Assembly: GCF_020216025.1 (NCBI RefSeq)
Contig: NZ_JAIWNC010000011.1
Span: forward strand, 124,001 to 188,000
Reading direction: 5' to 3'
Origin: Jidongwangia harbinensis
Lineage (GTDB): Bacteria > Actinomycetota > Actinomycetes > Mycobacteriales > Micromonosporaceae
Length of the DNA: 64,000 bases
Shown one piece after another: positions 32,035-40,103 of the stretch. The stretch's first letter is position 1, and each line of letters opens with the position of its first letter. The translations under genes and the position numbers were made by a program. The notes beneath the pieces are model-generated. The model worked only from the letters and a program-made list of their open reading frames with translations, did no database searches and was not told where the DNA came from.

Positions 32035-32149
32035 GTCCGGCGGCGCCATGGGCGGGGCCGCGCCGCGGGACGAGTCCGGCGGTGCCATGGGCGGGGCCGC
32101 GCCGCCAGACGAGTCCGGCGGTGCCACGGGCGGGGCCGCGCCGCGCGGC
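32033..32149. repeat. 39-bp tandem repeat, 3 copies, intergenic
   Basis: Units begin GAGTCCGGCGG at 32033, 32072 and 32111 and contain CCATGGGCGGGGCCGCGCCG (ACGG in unit 3). A degraded fourth copy follows up to about 32200. The first unit starts in the DUF6226 stop codon. The array lies between that gene and the 3' end of the flavoprotein gene. Confidence 0.88.
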
Positions 32150-32210
32150 TGCTGCGGTGGGGTGGCCGCGCCGCGAGGCGAGTCCGGCTGCGGTACGGGC
32201 AGCGGGCGGC

Positions 32211-33365
32211 TTACGCCGGAGCCGGCCCGAGCCGGCCGCCGAGCAGGCCGACCGCCAACCGGATCGGCCGGCGGCGCACCACGTTCGCCATGGTGAGTTC
32301 GCCGCGGCAGAACGCCTCGAAGGCACGCCAGCCGAGCGGTGTGGCCATCGCGGCGTGCACCAGATGCGGGTGCCGGGAGTACAACCGGAGCAGGCCACGG
32401 CCGGCCGTCATCTCGGGCACCAGTTCCCGGCGTACCGCGTCGGGGTAGTCCGCCAGGGCCTGCTCGCCGTGCGCCGCGGCGCGCGCGGCGGCGGTGCCGG
32501 CCCACGTGCCGGAGCGCAGCGCATAGCTGATCCCCTCCCGGGTCCAGGGCTCCAGCAGGCCGGCCGCGTCGCCCACCACCAGCACCCGGCCGCGCCGCAG
32601 GGGTGCGTCCACGCTGCGGCACCGGGTCAGATGGCCGGACTCGCGGCGCACCTCACGATCGGCGAGCCCGAGCCCCGCCCGGAACCGGTGCAGGTAGTCC
32701 TTCGTCTCCGCACCGCGGCCCTTGGCCATGATCACGCCGACCGTGAGTTCGTCGTCCTTCGGGAACACCCAGCCGTACGAACCCGGCACCGGACCCCAGT
32801 CGAGCAGCACCCGGCCGCGCCAGGCCGCGCGGTCGGCGCCGGTCGCGGCCAACTCCACCTCGAGCCCGAGATCCTGCTGCTCGAAGGTCACGCCGACGTG
32901 CCGGGTGCTGATGCCGGCCGAGCCGTCGGCCCCGATCACCACCCGGCCGCGCACCACCGAGCCGTCGGCGAGCGTGACCGCCGCCGCGTCGCCGCTCTGG
33001 TCGATGCCGCGGGCCTGCGCGTTCTCCCGTACTTCGACGCCGGCGTCGACCACGGCCCGCAGCCAGGCATGGTCGAACTCGGTGCGCCGGACCATGCTGA
33101 GGAACGGCGTGTCGGCGCGCCGGGTGAACGGCCGGCGGCCGTTGTCGGAGAACGTGATCGCCGAGACCTGCTCCCGCGCCGGGACCGTGATCCGGGACGC
33201 GGACAGGCCGAGCGAGATGCCGATGAGTCCACCGCCACAGGTCTTGTAGCGGGGGTGTTCCGCGCGCTCCAGCACGATCGTGCGCGCACCCTCGGCTGCT
33301 GCGGCGTGGGCGGCCGCCAGCCCGCCAGGACCGGCCCCGATGATGACGACGTCCCAGATCACCAC
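32211..33365 (-). CDS. Geranylgeranyl reductase family flavoprotein
   Basis: A 384-residue FAD oxidoreductase that saturates isoprenoid chains. The dinucleotide-binding motif is VVIIGAGPGGLAAA, then CGGGLIG near residue 43, DGSAGIST in the middle and GDAAGLLEPWTREGISYAL for the FAD pyrophosphate. Members act on geranylgeranyl lipids or, as mycobacterial MenJ, on the menaquinone side chain. With mqnB and mqnD in the same window a menaquinone role is attractive but unproven. It diverges from the acetyltransferase gene across a twin palindrome. The start is GTG 33365 or the GTG one codon on. Confidence 0.88.
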   Translation of the reverse strand: MVIWDVVIIGAGPGGLAAAHAAAAEGARTIVLERAEHPRYKTCGGGLIGISLGLSASRITVPAREQVSAITFSDNGRRPFTRRADTPFLSMVRRTEFDHAWLRAVVDAGVEVRENAQARGIDQSGDAAAVTLADGSVVRGRVVIGADGSAGISTRHVGVTFEQQDLGLEVELAATGADRAAWRGRVLLDWGPVPGSYGWVFPKDDELTVGVIMAKGRGAETKDYLHRFRAGLGLADREVRRESGHLTRCRSVDAPLRRGRVLVVGDAAGLLEPWTREGISYALRSGTWAGTAAARAAAHGEQALADYPDAVRRELVPEMTAGRGLLRLYSRHPHLVHAAMATPLGWRAFEAFCRGELTMANVVRRRPIRLAVGLLGGRLGPAPA

Positions 33366-33385
33366 GGCAGTCTAACGAAACGCTA

Positions 33386-33420
33386 TGTACGGGCGTACAC
33401 ACCATGTGTACGATCGTACA
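33386..33420. promoter_or_regulatory. Twin palindromic operator, probably for the TetR regulator
   Basis: TGTACGGGCGTACA (33386-33399) and TGTACGATCGTACA (33407-33420) are two 14-bp palindromes whose centres are 21 bp apart, two helical turns. The second ends one base before the acetyltransferase ATG. The flavoprotein start is 21 bp away on the other side. This layout fits cooperative binding of two TetR dimers controlling both directions. Confidence 0.85.
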
Positions 33421-33421
33421 C

Positions 33422-33982
33422 ATGACCTCGATGCGGGACCGGATGCTGGCCGGCGACCTCTATCAGGCGGACGACCCCGAACTGGCGCGGGACGGAGCCC
33501 GGGCGATGCGGCTCACCCACCAGCTGAACACCGCCGACCCGACCGACGCGACGACCCGGCACCGGCTGCTGACCGAACTGCTCGGCGCGTTCGGGGAGGG
33601 CAGCGACCTGCGCCCGCCGTTCCGCTGCGACTACGGCTACCAGACCTTCGTGGGTGCCCGCACGTTCGCGAACTTCGGCCTCATCAGCCTCGACGTCGCC
33701 ACCGTCACCATCGGCGACGACGTGCAGATCGGGCCGAACGTGCAGTTGCTGACCGCGACCCACCCGGTGGCGGCCGGTCCGCGTCGGGACAAGTGGGAGG
33801 CGGCGAAACCCATCGTGATCGGCGACAACGTGTGGCTCGGCGGCGGCGCCATCGTCTGCCCCGGCGTCACCATCGGCGCGAACACCGTGGTCGGCGCGGG
33901 CACCGTGGTGATCCGGGACCTCCCGCCCGACGTGGTGGCGGTCGGCAACCCGGCCCGCGTCGTGCGTCCGGTGCAGCCGTGA
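33422..33982 (+). CDS. maa: Maltose/galactoside O-acetyltransferase-type protein
   Basis: A 186-residue left-handed beta-helix acetyltransferase. The N-terminal Mac domain reads MRDRMLAGDLYQADDPEL. The hexapeptide repeats include IGDDVQIGPNVQLL, IGDNVWLGGGAIVCPGVTIG and VVGAGTVV. The catalytic His is in TATHPV. Acetyl-CoA and a sugar hydroxyl are the expected substrates. No ribosome site precedes ATG 33422; the operator occupies that place, so leaderless translation is likely (ATG 33431 is an alternative). It overlaps tetR by GTGA. Confidence 0.88.
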   Translation: MTSMRDRMLAGDLYQADDPELARDGARAMRLTHQLNTADPTDATTRHRLLTELLGAFGEGSDLRPPFRCDYGYQTFVGARTFANFGLISLDVATVTIGDDVQIGPNVQLLTATHPVAAGPRRDKWEAAKPIVIGDNVWLGGGAIVCPGVTIGANTVVGAGTVVIRDLPPDVVAVGNPARVVRPVQP

Positions 33983-34545
33983 CCGCGGCACCGGCCCGGT
34001 CCCCCCGGCGCTACGACCCGGACCGGAAGAACCGGATCATCGCCGCCGCCATCGACGTGATCGCGGAGCACGGCGTCGCCGGCACCACCCATCGCCGCAT
34101 CGCCGCCGCCGCGGACGTACCGCTGGGGTCGTTGACCTATCACTTCACCGGCCTGGAAGACCTGCTGGAGCAGGCGTTCACGCACCACGCGGAACAGATG
34201 TCGCCGGTCTACGAGGCCCACTTCGATCGGGTACGCGGCCGCGCCGACCTGGTCGAGGCGGTCACCGACCTGGTGCACGGCGACGCCGGCGCGGACCACC
34301 GGGACTGGGCCGTGGCGTACGAGCTGTATCTGGCCGCCCTGCGCAACCCCGCGCTGCGCACCGTCACCGAGTCCTGGATGCGGCGCAGCCGCGCGGTCCT
34401 GGAACGCTTCGTCGACCCGACCACCGCCCGTGGCGTCGACGCCCTGATCGAGGGTCTGGTCATGCACCAGACCCTGTCCACCGCGGCCGTGTCCCGCACG
34501 GAGACCCGCACCATCGTCGCCGGCCTCCTGGGAGTGCAGCCGTGA
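33979..34545 (+). CDS. TetR-family regulator
   Basis: A 188-residue regulator. The helix-turn-helix is residues about 18-60: RIIAAAIDVIAEHGVAGTTH, then RRIAAAADVPLGSLTYHF. The C-terminal ligand domain has YELYLAALRNPALR and a MHQTLSTAAVS stretch. The GTG start overlaps the maa stop, and its own TGA overlaps the MFS start, so maa-tetR-MFS is one tightly coupled operon. It is the natural candidate for the twin palindrome at 33386-33420. Confidence 0.92.
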   Translation: MTAAPARSPRRYDPDRKNRIIAAAIDVIAEHGVAGTTHRRIAAAADVPLGSLTYHFTGLEDLLEQAFTHHAEQMSPVYEAHFDRVRGRADLVEAVTDLVHGDAGADHRDWAVAYELYLAALRNPALRTVTESWMRRSRAVLERFVDPTTARGVDALIEGLVMHQTLSTAAVSRTETRTIVAGLLGVQP

Positions 34546-35732
34546 ACGTCCTCGTCGACACCGACCGGCAGAACCGGGCCGCCGCCCGGGCCACGTACAT
34601 CGCCTTCATCGGCGCCGGCGTCGCCATGGCGAGCTGGGCGACCCGCATCCCGCAGGTCCGCGACGGGCTGGAGCTGACCCCGTCGCGGCTCGGCCTGGTA
34701 CTGCTCGCCATCGCGGTCGGCTCCATCGTGTCGTTGCTGCTGGCCGGCCAGCTCGTCGCCCACTTCGGTTCCCGGCGCACGGTCGCCGCCATGGCCGCGC
34801 TGCTCGGCATCTCGCTGAGCGCGGTGGCGGTGGGATACCAGTTCGGCGTGCTGCCGGTCATGGCCGGCCTGCTGTTCTTCGGCTTCGCCAACGGCGCGTG
34901 GGACGTCGGCATGAACGTGCAGGGCGCCATCGTGGAACGCCGGCTCGGCCGGGCCATCATGCCCCGGTTTCATGCCGGCTTCAGCGTCGGCACGGTGGCC
35001 GGGGCCCTGGCCGGGGCCGGCGCCGTGGCCCTGCACGTACCGGTCACCGCCCACCTCATCGTGACCGCCCTGGCCATCGCGGTGGTGGTGATCTTCGCGG
35101 TGCGCTCGTTCGTGCCGGACACCGCCGACGAGTCCGCGGAACCCGAGAGCGGCGGCCTGCAGCGCACCCTGAGCACCTGGCGTGAGCCGCGCACGCTGCT
35201 GGTCGGCCTGCTGGTCCTGGCCTTCGCGTTCGCCGAGGGCACCGGCGTCGACTGGATCAGCGTCGCGGTCATCGACGACTACGGCGCACCGGCCACCGTG
35301 GGCACGCTGGCGTTCGCGGTGTTCCTGGCCGCGATGACCACCGGCCGCTGGTTCGGCCCGGCGCTGCTGGACCGCTACGGCCGGGTGCCGGTGGTCCGCG
35401 TGCTGGTGGCGGTGAGCCTGGTCGGCCTGGCGCTGTTCGTCCTCGGCACGCACGTGGTCGTCGCCTTCGCCGGCGCGCTGCTCTGGGGACTCGGGGCTTC
35501 CCTCGGCTTCCCGGTCGGCATGAGCGCCGCCGCCGACGACCCGGCGCTGGCGGCGCCCCGGGTCAGCGTGGTGGCCGCGATCGGGTACTGCGCCTTCCTC
35601 GGCGGCCCGCCGTTGGTCGGCTTCCTCGGCGACCACATCACGGTCCAGAAGGGACTGATCTCGGTGGCGGTGCTGCTCGGGCTGGCCCTCACGGTGGTGG
35701 GAGCGCTCCGGCCGATCGAGGAGACGCGGTAA
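34542..35732 (+). CDS. MFS transporter (YbjJ-like)
   Basis: A 396-residue, 12-helix MFS protein. The first helix region is FIGAGVAMASWATRIPQVRD, the loop 2-3 motif is the short AHFGSRRTVAA, and FANGAWDVGMNVQG lies in helix 4-5, all like the YbjJ group. It probably exports a small molecule sensed by TetR; identity unknown. GTG 34542 overlaps the tetR stop. It ends 9 bp before the stop of the convergent hydrolase gene. Confidence 0.88.
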   Translation: MNVLVDTDRQNRAAARATYIAFIGAGVAMASWATRIPQVRDGLELTPSRLGLVLLAIAVGSIVSLLLAGQLVAHFGSRRTVAAMAALLGISLSAVAVGYQFGVLPVMAGLLFFGFANGAWDVGMNVQGAIVERRLGRAIMPRFHAGFSVGTVAGALAGAGAVALHVPVTAHLIVTALAIAVVVIFAVRSFVPDTADESAEPESGGLQRTLSTWREPRTLLVGLLVLAFAFAEGTGVDWISVAVIDDYGAPATVGTLAFAVFLAAMTTGRWFGPALLDRYGRVPVVRVLVAVSLVGLALFVLGTHVVVAFAGALLWGLGASLGFPVGMSAAADDPALAAPRVSVVAAIGYCAFLGGPPLVGFLGDHITVQKGLISVAVLLGLALTVVGALRPIEETR

Positions 35733-35741
35733 CCGACGCCC

Positions 35742-37400
35742 CTAGGACGTCGATTCCCGCGCCATCTCGGCCTCCTTGGCGACGGTGTGCTCGTCCAGCG
35801 ACGGCCGCTCAGCCTCGCCGGCGCCCGGTGATCCGTCGGCCGGCACATCCGGCGTCGGCCGGCCGGCACACGTCGCCTTCGCCTTCGGCAGGGTGCCGTT
35901 CAGGAGGTACGCGTTCACGGCCGCGGTGACGCATTCGTTCGATCCGTACGAGACGTGCACGCCGTCCCGCGTGACCGTCAGCAGCCGGTGCCGGAGCAGG
36001 TTCGCCATCGCGGGACCGCCCGCGTACGGCGTGGCGGGGTCGAACTCCTGCTGCACGACCATCCCGGCCGGGTAGCCGGTGCGGCGCAGTGGCACCAGAG
36101 GCTCGGTGCGTTCCACCGACCCGAAGGTGCATTCGTGCGGTCCGGCTCCGGTCGCGCCCCAGCCGTACGGGTAGCGCTCCGCGAAGGCGCGCATGTCGGC
36201 GAAGTACGTCTCCAGGTCGCGGGGCCATTCCGCCTCGCAGTTCGTCGACTCCCAGAGGCCGGCGTCCATCTCGGGCAGCTCGTCCTCGATCGCCCTGCGC
36301 TGGACGGTCAGCGCCTTCTTCACGCTGCGCGGCACCGCCCTGCCGTCGTCCAGCGCAGTCCGCAGCGTGCGCACCGTCTCCGCGAAGTAGTCCCAGTCCG
36401 GCGCGTCGTACATGCCACCGACGGCGAGGTCGAACGAGTCGCCGTCGAACCAGCCCTCGTCGATCTCGACCGGAGTCGCTTCCAGGTCACGGCGCAGTGC
36501 CTCGATCGTGGCGTGCACCGCCTTGCGGGTGGTACCGATTCCGTAGGTCTCGTTGCGCTGCGCCACCCAGGTCATCCACGCGTCGGCCGTTCTCCGCTGG
36601 GCGATCGGTTGCTGCCGCCACGCCTCCCGCCAGGTCCACTCCGGATGGATCGCGGAGTCCAGCACGTTGCGGTCCAGCCGATCCGGGAACAGGCTCCCGT
36701 AGACCGCCGTCACGTAGGTGCCGTACGACTGACCCATCAGGTTCAGCTTGGACTCGCCCAGGACGGCTCGGACGACGTCCAGGTCCCGGGCGTTGTTCGC
36801 CGAGGTGAAATGTGGACGCCGGTCCCCCGCGGTGCGTTCGCACTCCTGGTCGTGCCGGCGCAGCTCCTCGGCGTACTCGCGCATCTCCGCATCGGTCATC
36901 CGGGTCCGGGCGGACCGCCGGACGTTCTCGCCCTCGCAGAGCAGGGGCTGGGATTCCGCGACGCCGCGCGGACTGATCCCGATGATGTCGTACCGCACCG
37001 ACAGCGCGTCGTACGTGCTGTCCTCAGGCACGCTGAGGTTCGAACCGCCCGGACCGCCCGGCACCGGAATCAGCACGCCGAGCCGTCGCGCCGGATCACT
37101 CGCCGGCTTGCGGGACAGATCCACGCTCTCCCGCGGGCCGTCCGGCCGCCGGTAGTCCAACGGCACCTGCACCGTGGCGCAGTCGATCCCCTCGGGCGGC
37201 TGCGGCGCCGGGAAGCCCGGCAGGTCCGGCCAGTCCGGCGCGGGACACGGACCCCAGGCGGGGCGCTGGGAGTAGAACGGCGCCAGGCCGCGCGGCACGC
37301 CGTCGCCGGGGCCGGTCTCCGCCAGGGCGAGCGGGACCACCGCCCCGGCCAGCACTGCCGCGGCCGTCACGGTGATTCCCACGGTCGCACCACGTTTCAT
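35742..37400 (-). CDS. Secreted alpha/beta hydrolase (tripeptidyl aminopeptidase-like, S33)
   Basis: About 552 residues. An N-terminal signal peptide (KRGATVGITVTAAAVLAGA to VVPLALA) is cut near LALA|ETG. The fold has VPGGPGGSNL as oxyanion region, the nucleophile in LMGQSYGTY, the Asp in EFDPATPY and a candidate His in DGVHVSYGSNECV within the TAP-like C-terminal domain. It probably cleaves short N-terminal peptides outside the cell. ATG 37400 has GGGGG 5 bp upstream, better than the ATG seven codons earlier. The tail is Pro/Glu-rich. Confidence 0.88.
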   Translation of the reverse strand: MKRGATVGITVTAAAVLAGAVVPLALAETGPGDGVPRGLAPFYSQRPAWGPCPAPDWPDLPGFPAPQPPEGIDCATVQVPLDYRRPDGPRESVDLSRKPASDPARRLGVLIPVPGGPGGSNLSVPEDSTYDALSVRYDIIGISPRGVAESQPLLCEGENVRRSARTRMTDAEMREYAEELRRHDQECERTAGDRRPHFTSANNARDLDVVRAVLGESKLNLMGQSYGTYVTAVYGSLFPDRLDRNVLDSAIHPEWTWREAWRQQPIAQRRTADAWMTWVAQRNETYGIGTTRKAVHATIEALRRDLEATPVEIDEGWFDGDSFDLAVGGMYDAPDWDYFAETVRTLRTALDDGRAVPRSVKKALTVQRRAIEDELPEMDAGLWESTNCEAEWPRDLETYFADMRAFAERYPYGWGATGAGPHECTFGSVERTEPLVPLRRTGYPAGMVVQQEFDPATPYAGGPAMANLLRHRLLTVTRDGVHVSYGSNECVTAAVNAYLLNGTLPKAKATCAGRPTPDVPADGSPGAGEAERPSLDEHTVAKEAEMARESTS

Positions 37401-37496
37401 GAAGGCCCCCACGATCGGCATGCGTGTCGATGCAAACGAACATGATGCATAACATGTCGCCGCAAATCTCTCGTCCGATTCGCGAGGTGCGAAGGC

Positions 37497-38288
37497 CTAC
37501 CGGGTCTGCGCGTGGCGCAGGAGCGCCGGGTCGTGGGCGTTGACCAGAAGCAGGTCGGCAGGGGCCGCGTGCCAGACCTCGGCCAGGCGGTGGTGGTTGG
37601 CCCGGACCTTCGGCCAGTCGTGGGCGAAGCCTCGCTCCATAAGGGAGAGCATCCTGGGTACGCCGCCCGCGCCACTGATCTGGCCGCGGTGGTAGAAGGC
37701 GTCGCCGACGTGCAGGACCCAGTGGTCGCCGGCATCGACAGCGACCGCCGCGTGGCCGCGGGTGTGCCCGGGCAGATCGATCAGCACGATCCCCGGCGCG
37801 ATCGTGGTGAGTTCCTCGGCACCCGGGAAGCCGCGCCACGCCTCACCCCGATCGGGGGTGTGCTCGACGATCTCCGGTTCGGGTGACCGTTGCGTGGGAA
37901 GGTAGCGGCCACGTTCGATCATGGTCCGGGGGCGGAGCGCGGCGGTGTTCTCCGTGGCGGTGAGATGCACACTGGCCCATGGAAAGTCCGCGAGCCCGCC
38001 GGTGTGGTCGGCGTCGAAGTGGGTGAGCACGATGTGCCGGACGTCGGCCGGGTCGAAGCCGAGCGCGGTGACCTGGGTGATCGCCGCCTCGGCCGGGTCG
38101 AAGGCGGGGCGGATGAGGAACCGGGCCGGCCCGAATCGGCCGGCGGGGTCGGCAGCGTCCCGGAGCCCGAGTCCGGTGTCGATCAGGACCAGTCCGGTGT
38201 CCGTCTCGACGAGCAGGACGTGACAGACGATGCCGTCCGGGACTCCGGGTGGTCGCATGCTGCCGCAGTTGAGATGGTGGACCTTCAC
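37497..38288 (-). CDS. MBL-fold metallohydrolase (lactonase-like)
   Basis: A 263-residue metallo-beta-lactamase-fold enzyme. The metal motif is LTHFDADHTGG (H-x-D-x-D-H, the first His shifted from the common HxHxDH), then LPGHTRGHAAV and VGDAFYH supply the third His and the bridging Asp. The N-terminal HHLNCGSMRPPG is typical of a broad group that includes quorum-quenching lactonases; the natural substrate is unknown. ATG 38288. The 281 bp upstream show no gene. Confidence 0.88.
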   Translation of the reverse strand: MKVHHLNCGSMRPPGVPDGIVCHVLLVETDTGLVLIDTGLGLRDAADPAGRFGPARFLIRPAFDPAEAAITQVTALGFDPADVRHIVLTHFDADHTGGLADFPWASVHLTATENTAALRPRTMIERGRYLPTQRSPEPEIVEHTPDRGEAWRGFPGAEELTTIAPGIVLIDLPGHTRGHAAVAVDAGDHWVLHVGDAFYHRGQISGAGGVPRMLSLMERGFAHDWPKVRANHHRLAEVWHAAPADLLLVNAHDPALLRHAQTR

Positions 38289-38569
38289 CTCGTACCGCCG
38301 GGGTTGGGCTTGGGGAAGCGGGACATCAACGCTCCTCGGGTTGTCGGCGGAGGCGCTGACCTCGCCGTCAGCACGCTATCTCCACACTGTGGACGGCGAG
38401 GCCGCAGAGCGGTGAGTGTGCCCGTTCGCCTGCCCGGCCCCTCCCGAGACGGCGACCACACCGACCCACCCGCCACCGCCGATACCGAGCCTGCGCCGAT
38501 CCCCGCACAGGATTGACCGGATCTCCACGGTGATCGCCCATCCCGCCCGGGCGGTGGCGTGCCGGTGCC

Positions 38570-39625
38570 TCAGACCGTCGGTGCCCGGAAGATTCGGCCT
38601 CGCAGGACGATGACACTGGGATGCGCGAGCACCCGGGGGTTCGCGGTCGGGTCGGTGTCGTAGACGACCAGGTCGGCGGGCCCGCCGTCGACCAGCCCGG
38701 GAAGGCCGAGCCAGGACCGGGCCGTCCAGGACGCGCCGGCGAGCGCCGCCTCGGGTGACAGACCGCCGCGGATCAGCCACTCGACCTCGTTCGCCACGGT
38801 GCCGCACGGGAAGCTGTCGGTGCCGGCCAGAACCACCACGCCGGCCTCCGCGGCGGCCCGCACGTTCGCCAGGGCCCCCTCCCAGCCCTTCAACAGCCAA
38901 TCCCGGCGCGGGGTCGCCTCCCGGGCCCGCACCTCGTCGAGCTTGTTGCCCATGACGCCCAACGTGGGCACCAGCGCCGTGCCGTTGCGCGCCATCCGAT
39001 CGATCAGGTCACGGTCGAGATAACGCCCGTGCTCCAGGCTGTCCACTCCGGCCAGCACCGCGTTGTGGCTACCCTCGGCGGTCTGGCAGTGGGCGGCGAC
39101 CCGCCCGCCGACCGCGTGGACCGCCGTGACGACCTCGGTCAGCAGGTCGAGGGACACGGCCGGATCGCCGAACTCCCAGTCCGCGATGACCTTGCACCAG
39201 CCGCCGGACGACACCGCCTCCTCCACCGCGGCCGCCACCAACTCGGCCTCCGTGACATCACGCCCGAAGCCCGGCACGAACCGGCCGGGAGTAGCCAGCC
39301 AACGCCCGGCCGAACGGACCCGGGGAAGTTCCGAGTCCTCATCCACCCAGGCCGGGATCCGGGCGGCCGATCCGGGAGTGCGTACCAGCAACACCCCCGC
39401 CTCCCGATGGTCGGTCAGGTGCCGGCGCAACGTGGCATCGTCGAACGGGACGTCCGGGCGCTCGGTACCGGGATGGGTGTGCGCGTCGACCAGGCCGGGC
39501 AGAATCCAGCCACCGTCGGCGATCAGATCGGCGCCGGACACCGGCCCGAGCCGCAGCCGGTCGCCGTCGATACAGAACGACCGCACTTCCCTGTCGGGCA
39601 GGACGATGCCGCGCACCTGAAACAC
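38570..39625 (-). CDS. Amidohydrolase family protein
   Basis: A 351-residue metal-dependent amidohydrolase. The first metal site is LVDAHTHPG, the bridging Lys is in CKVIADWEF, the next histidines are in AAHCQTAEG and SLEHGRY, and the last Asp is in LAGTDSFP. The arrangement resembles imidazolonepropionase or prolidase-like members. Substrate unknown. Start ATG 39625. It lies upstream of the MBL gene on the same strand but 281 bp away. Confidence 0.87.
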   Translation of the reverse strand: MFQVRGIVLPDREVRSFCIDGDRLRLGPVSGADLIADGGWILPGLVDAHTHPGTERPDVPFDDATLRRHLTDHREAGVLLVRTPGSAARIPAWVDEDSELPRVRSAGRWLATPGRFVPGFGRDVTEAELVAAAVEEAVSSGGWCKVIADWEFGDPAVSLDLLTEVVTAVHAVGGRVAAHCQTAEGSHNAVLAGVDSLEHGRYLDRDLIDRMARNGTALVPTLGVMGNKLDEVRAREATPRRDWLLKGWEGALANVRAAAEAGVVVLAGTDSFPCGTVANEVEWLIRGGLSPEAALAGASWTARSWLGLPGLVDGGPADLVVYDTDPTANPRVLAHPSVIVLRGRIFRAPTV

Positions 39626-39872
39626 TGTCAGCCCCTAACCTGGCGCTTGGACGAGAAAGGTCAGATCCGGTCCAGGGAAGGACGATCGACCGCGAAGTTT
39701 CAGTAGTGGACGGTAGCTCTGTGTGTGGACTCCCCCTGGCTGCGTTCCCGGCCGCAGCGAGGGTGAAGGTGCCGGGACTGCATCCTCGCCTGACGTGGAC
39801 GACCGCCACCGAACCTGGGCGCGGCCAGGCGGTTCTGGGGGTCTCGGGGGGCGATTCGAAAACGTATAGATG

Positions 39873-39918
39873 AAGGTAAGGCCCTGATCAACGTTTCCGC
39901 TGATCAGGGCCTTACCTT
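39873..39918 (-). terminator. Hairpin directly after tRNA-Thr
   Basis: A perfect 18-bp stem (39873-39890 with 39901-39918) with a 10-base loop starts one base beyond the CCA end of the tRNA on the minus strand. There is no U tract. It is the likely terminator or 3'-processing boundary. The rest of the gap back to 39626 shows no gene. Confidence 0.8.
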
Positions 39919-39995
39919 TGGAGCCGCCTGACGGAATCGAACCGTCGACCTACGCATTACGAGTGCGTCGCTCTAGCCGACTGAGCTAAGGCGGC
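39919..39995 (-). tRNA. tRNA-Thr (anticodon CGU), CCA encoded
   Basis: The acceptor arms GCCGCCT and AGGCGGC pair perfectly, and the D-arm (TTAGCTCAGTCGGCTAGAGC), the anticodon arm with CTCGTAA in the loop, and the T-arm (GGTTCGATTCC) are intact. The anticodon CGT reads ACG threonine codons. The discriminator is T and CCA is encoded. No integrase or att-like duplication is seen beside it. Confidence 0.97.
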
Positions 39996-40103
39996 AACGG
40001 TCAATCAGTGTACGGCATCGCGGCGCCACCCCGGCCAGGGCCCGTCCCCCGGCGCGCCGCAACCGGACAGCGAGTGTCATACCTCCGGACTAGGCTCCCC
40101 CGG

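Noticed and set aside
39626..40103. Integrative element or prophage at the tRNA gene
   Set aside because: No integrase, no direct repeat of the tRNA 3' end and normal housekeeping genes on both sides.
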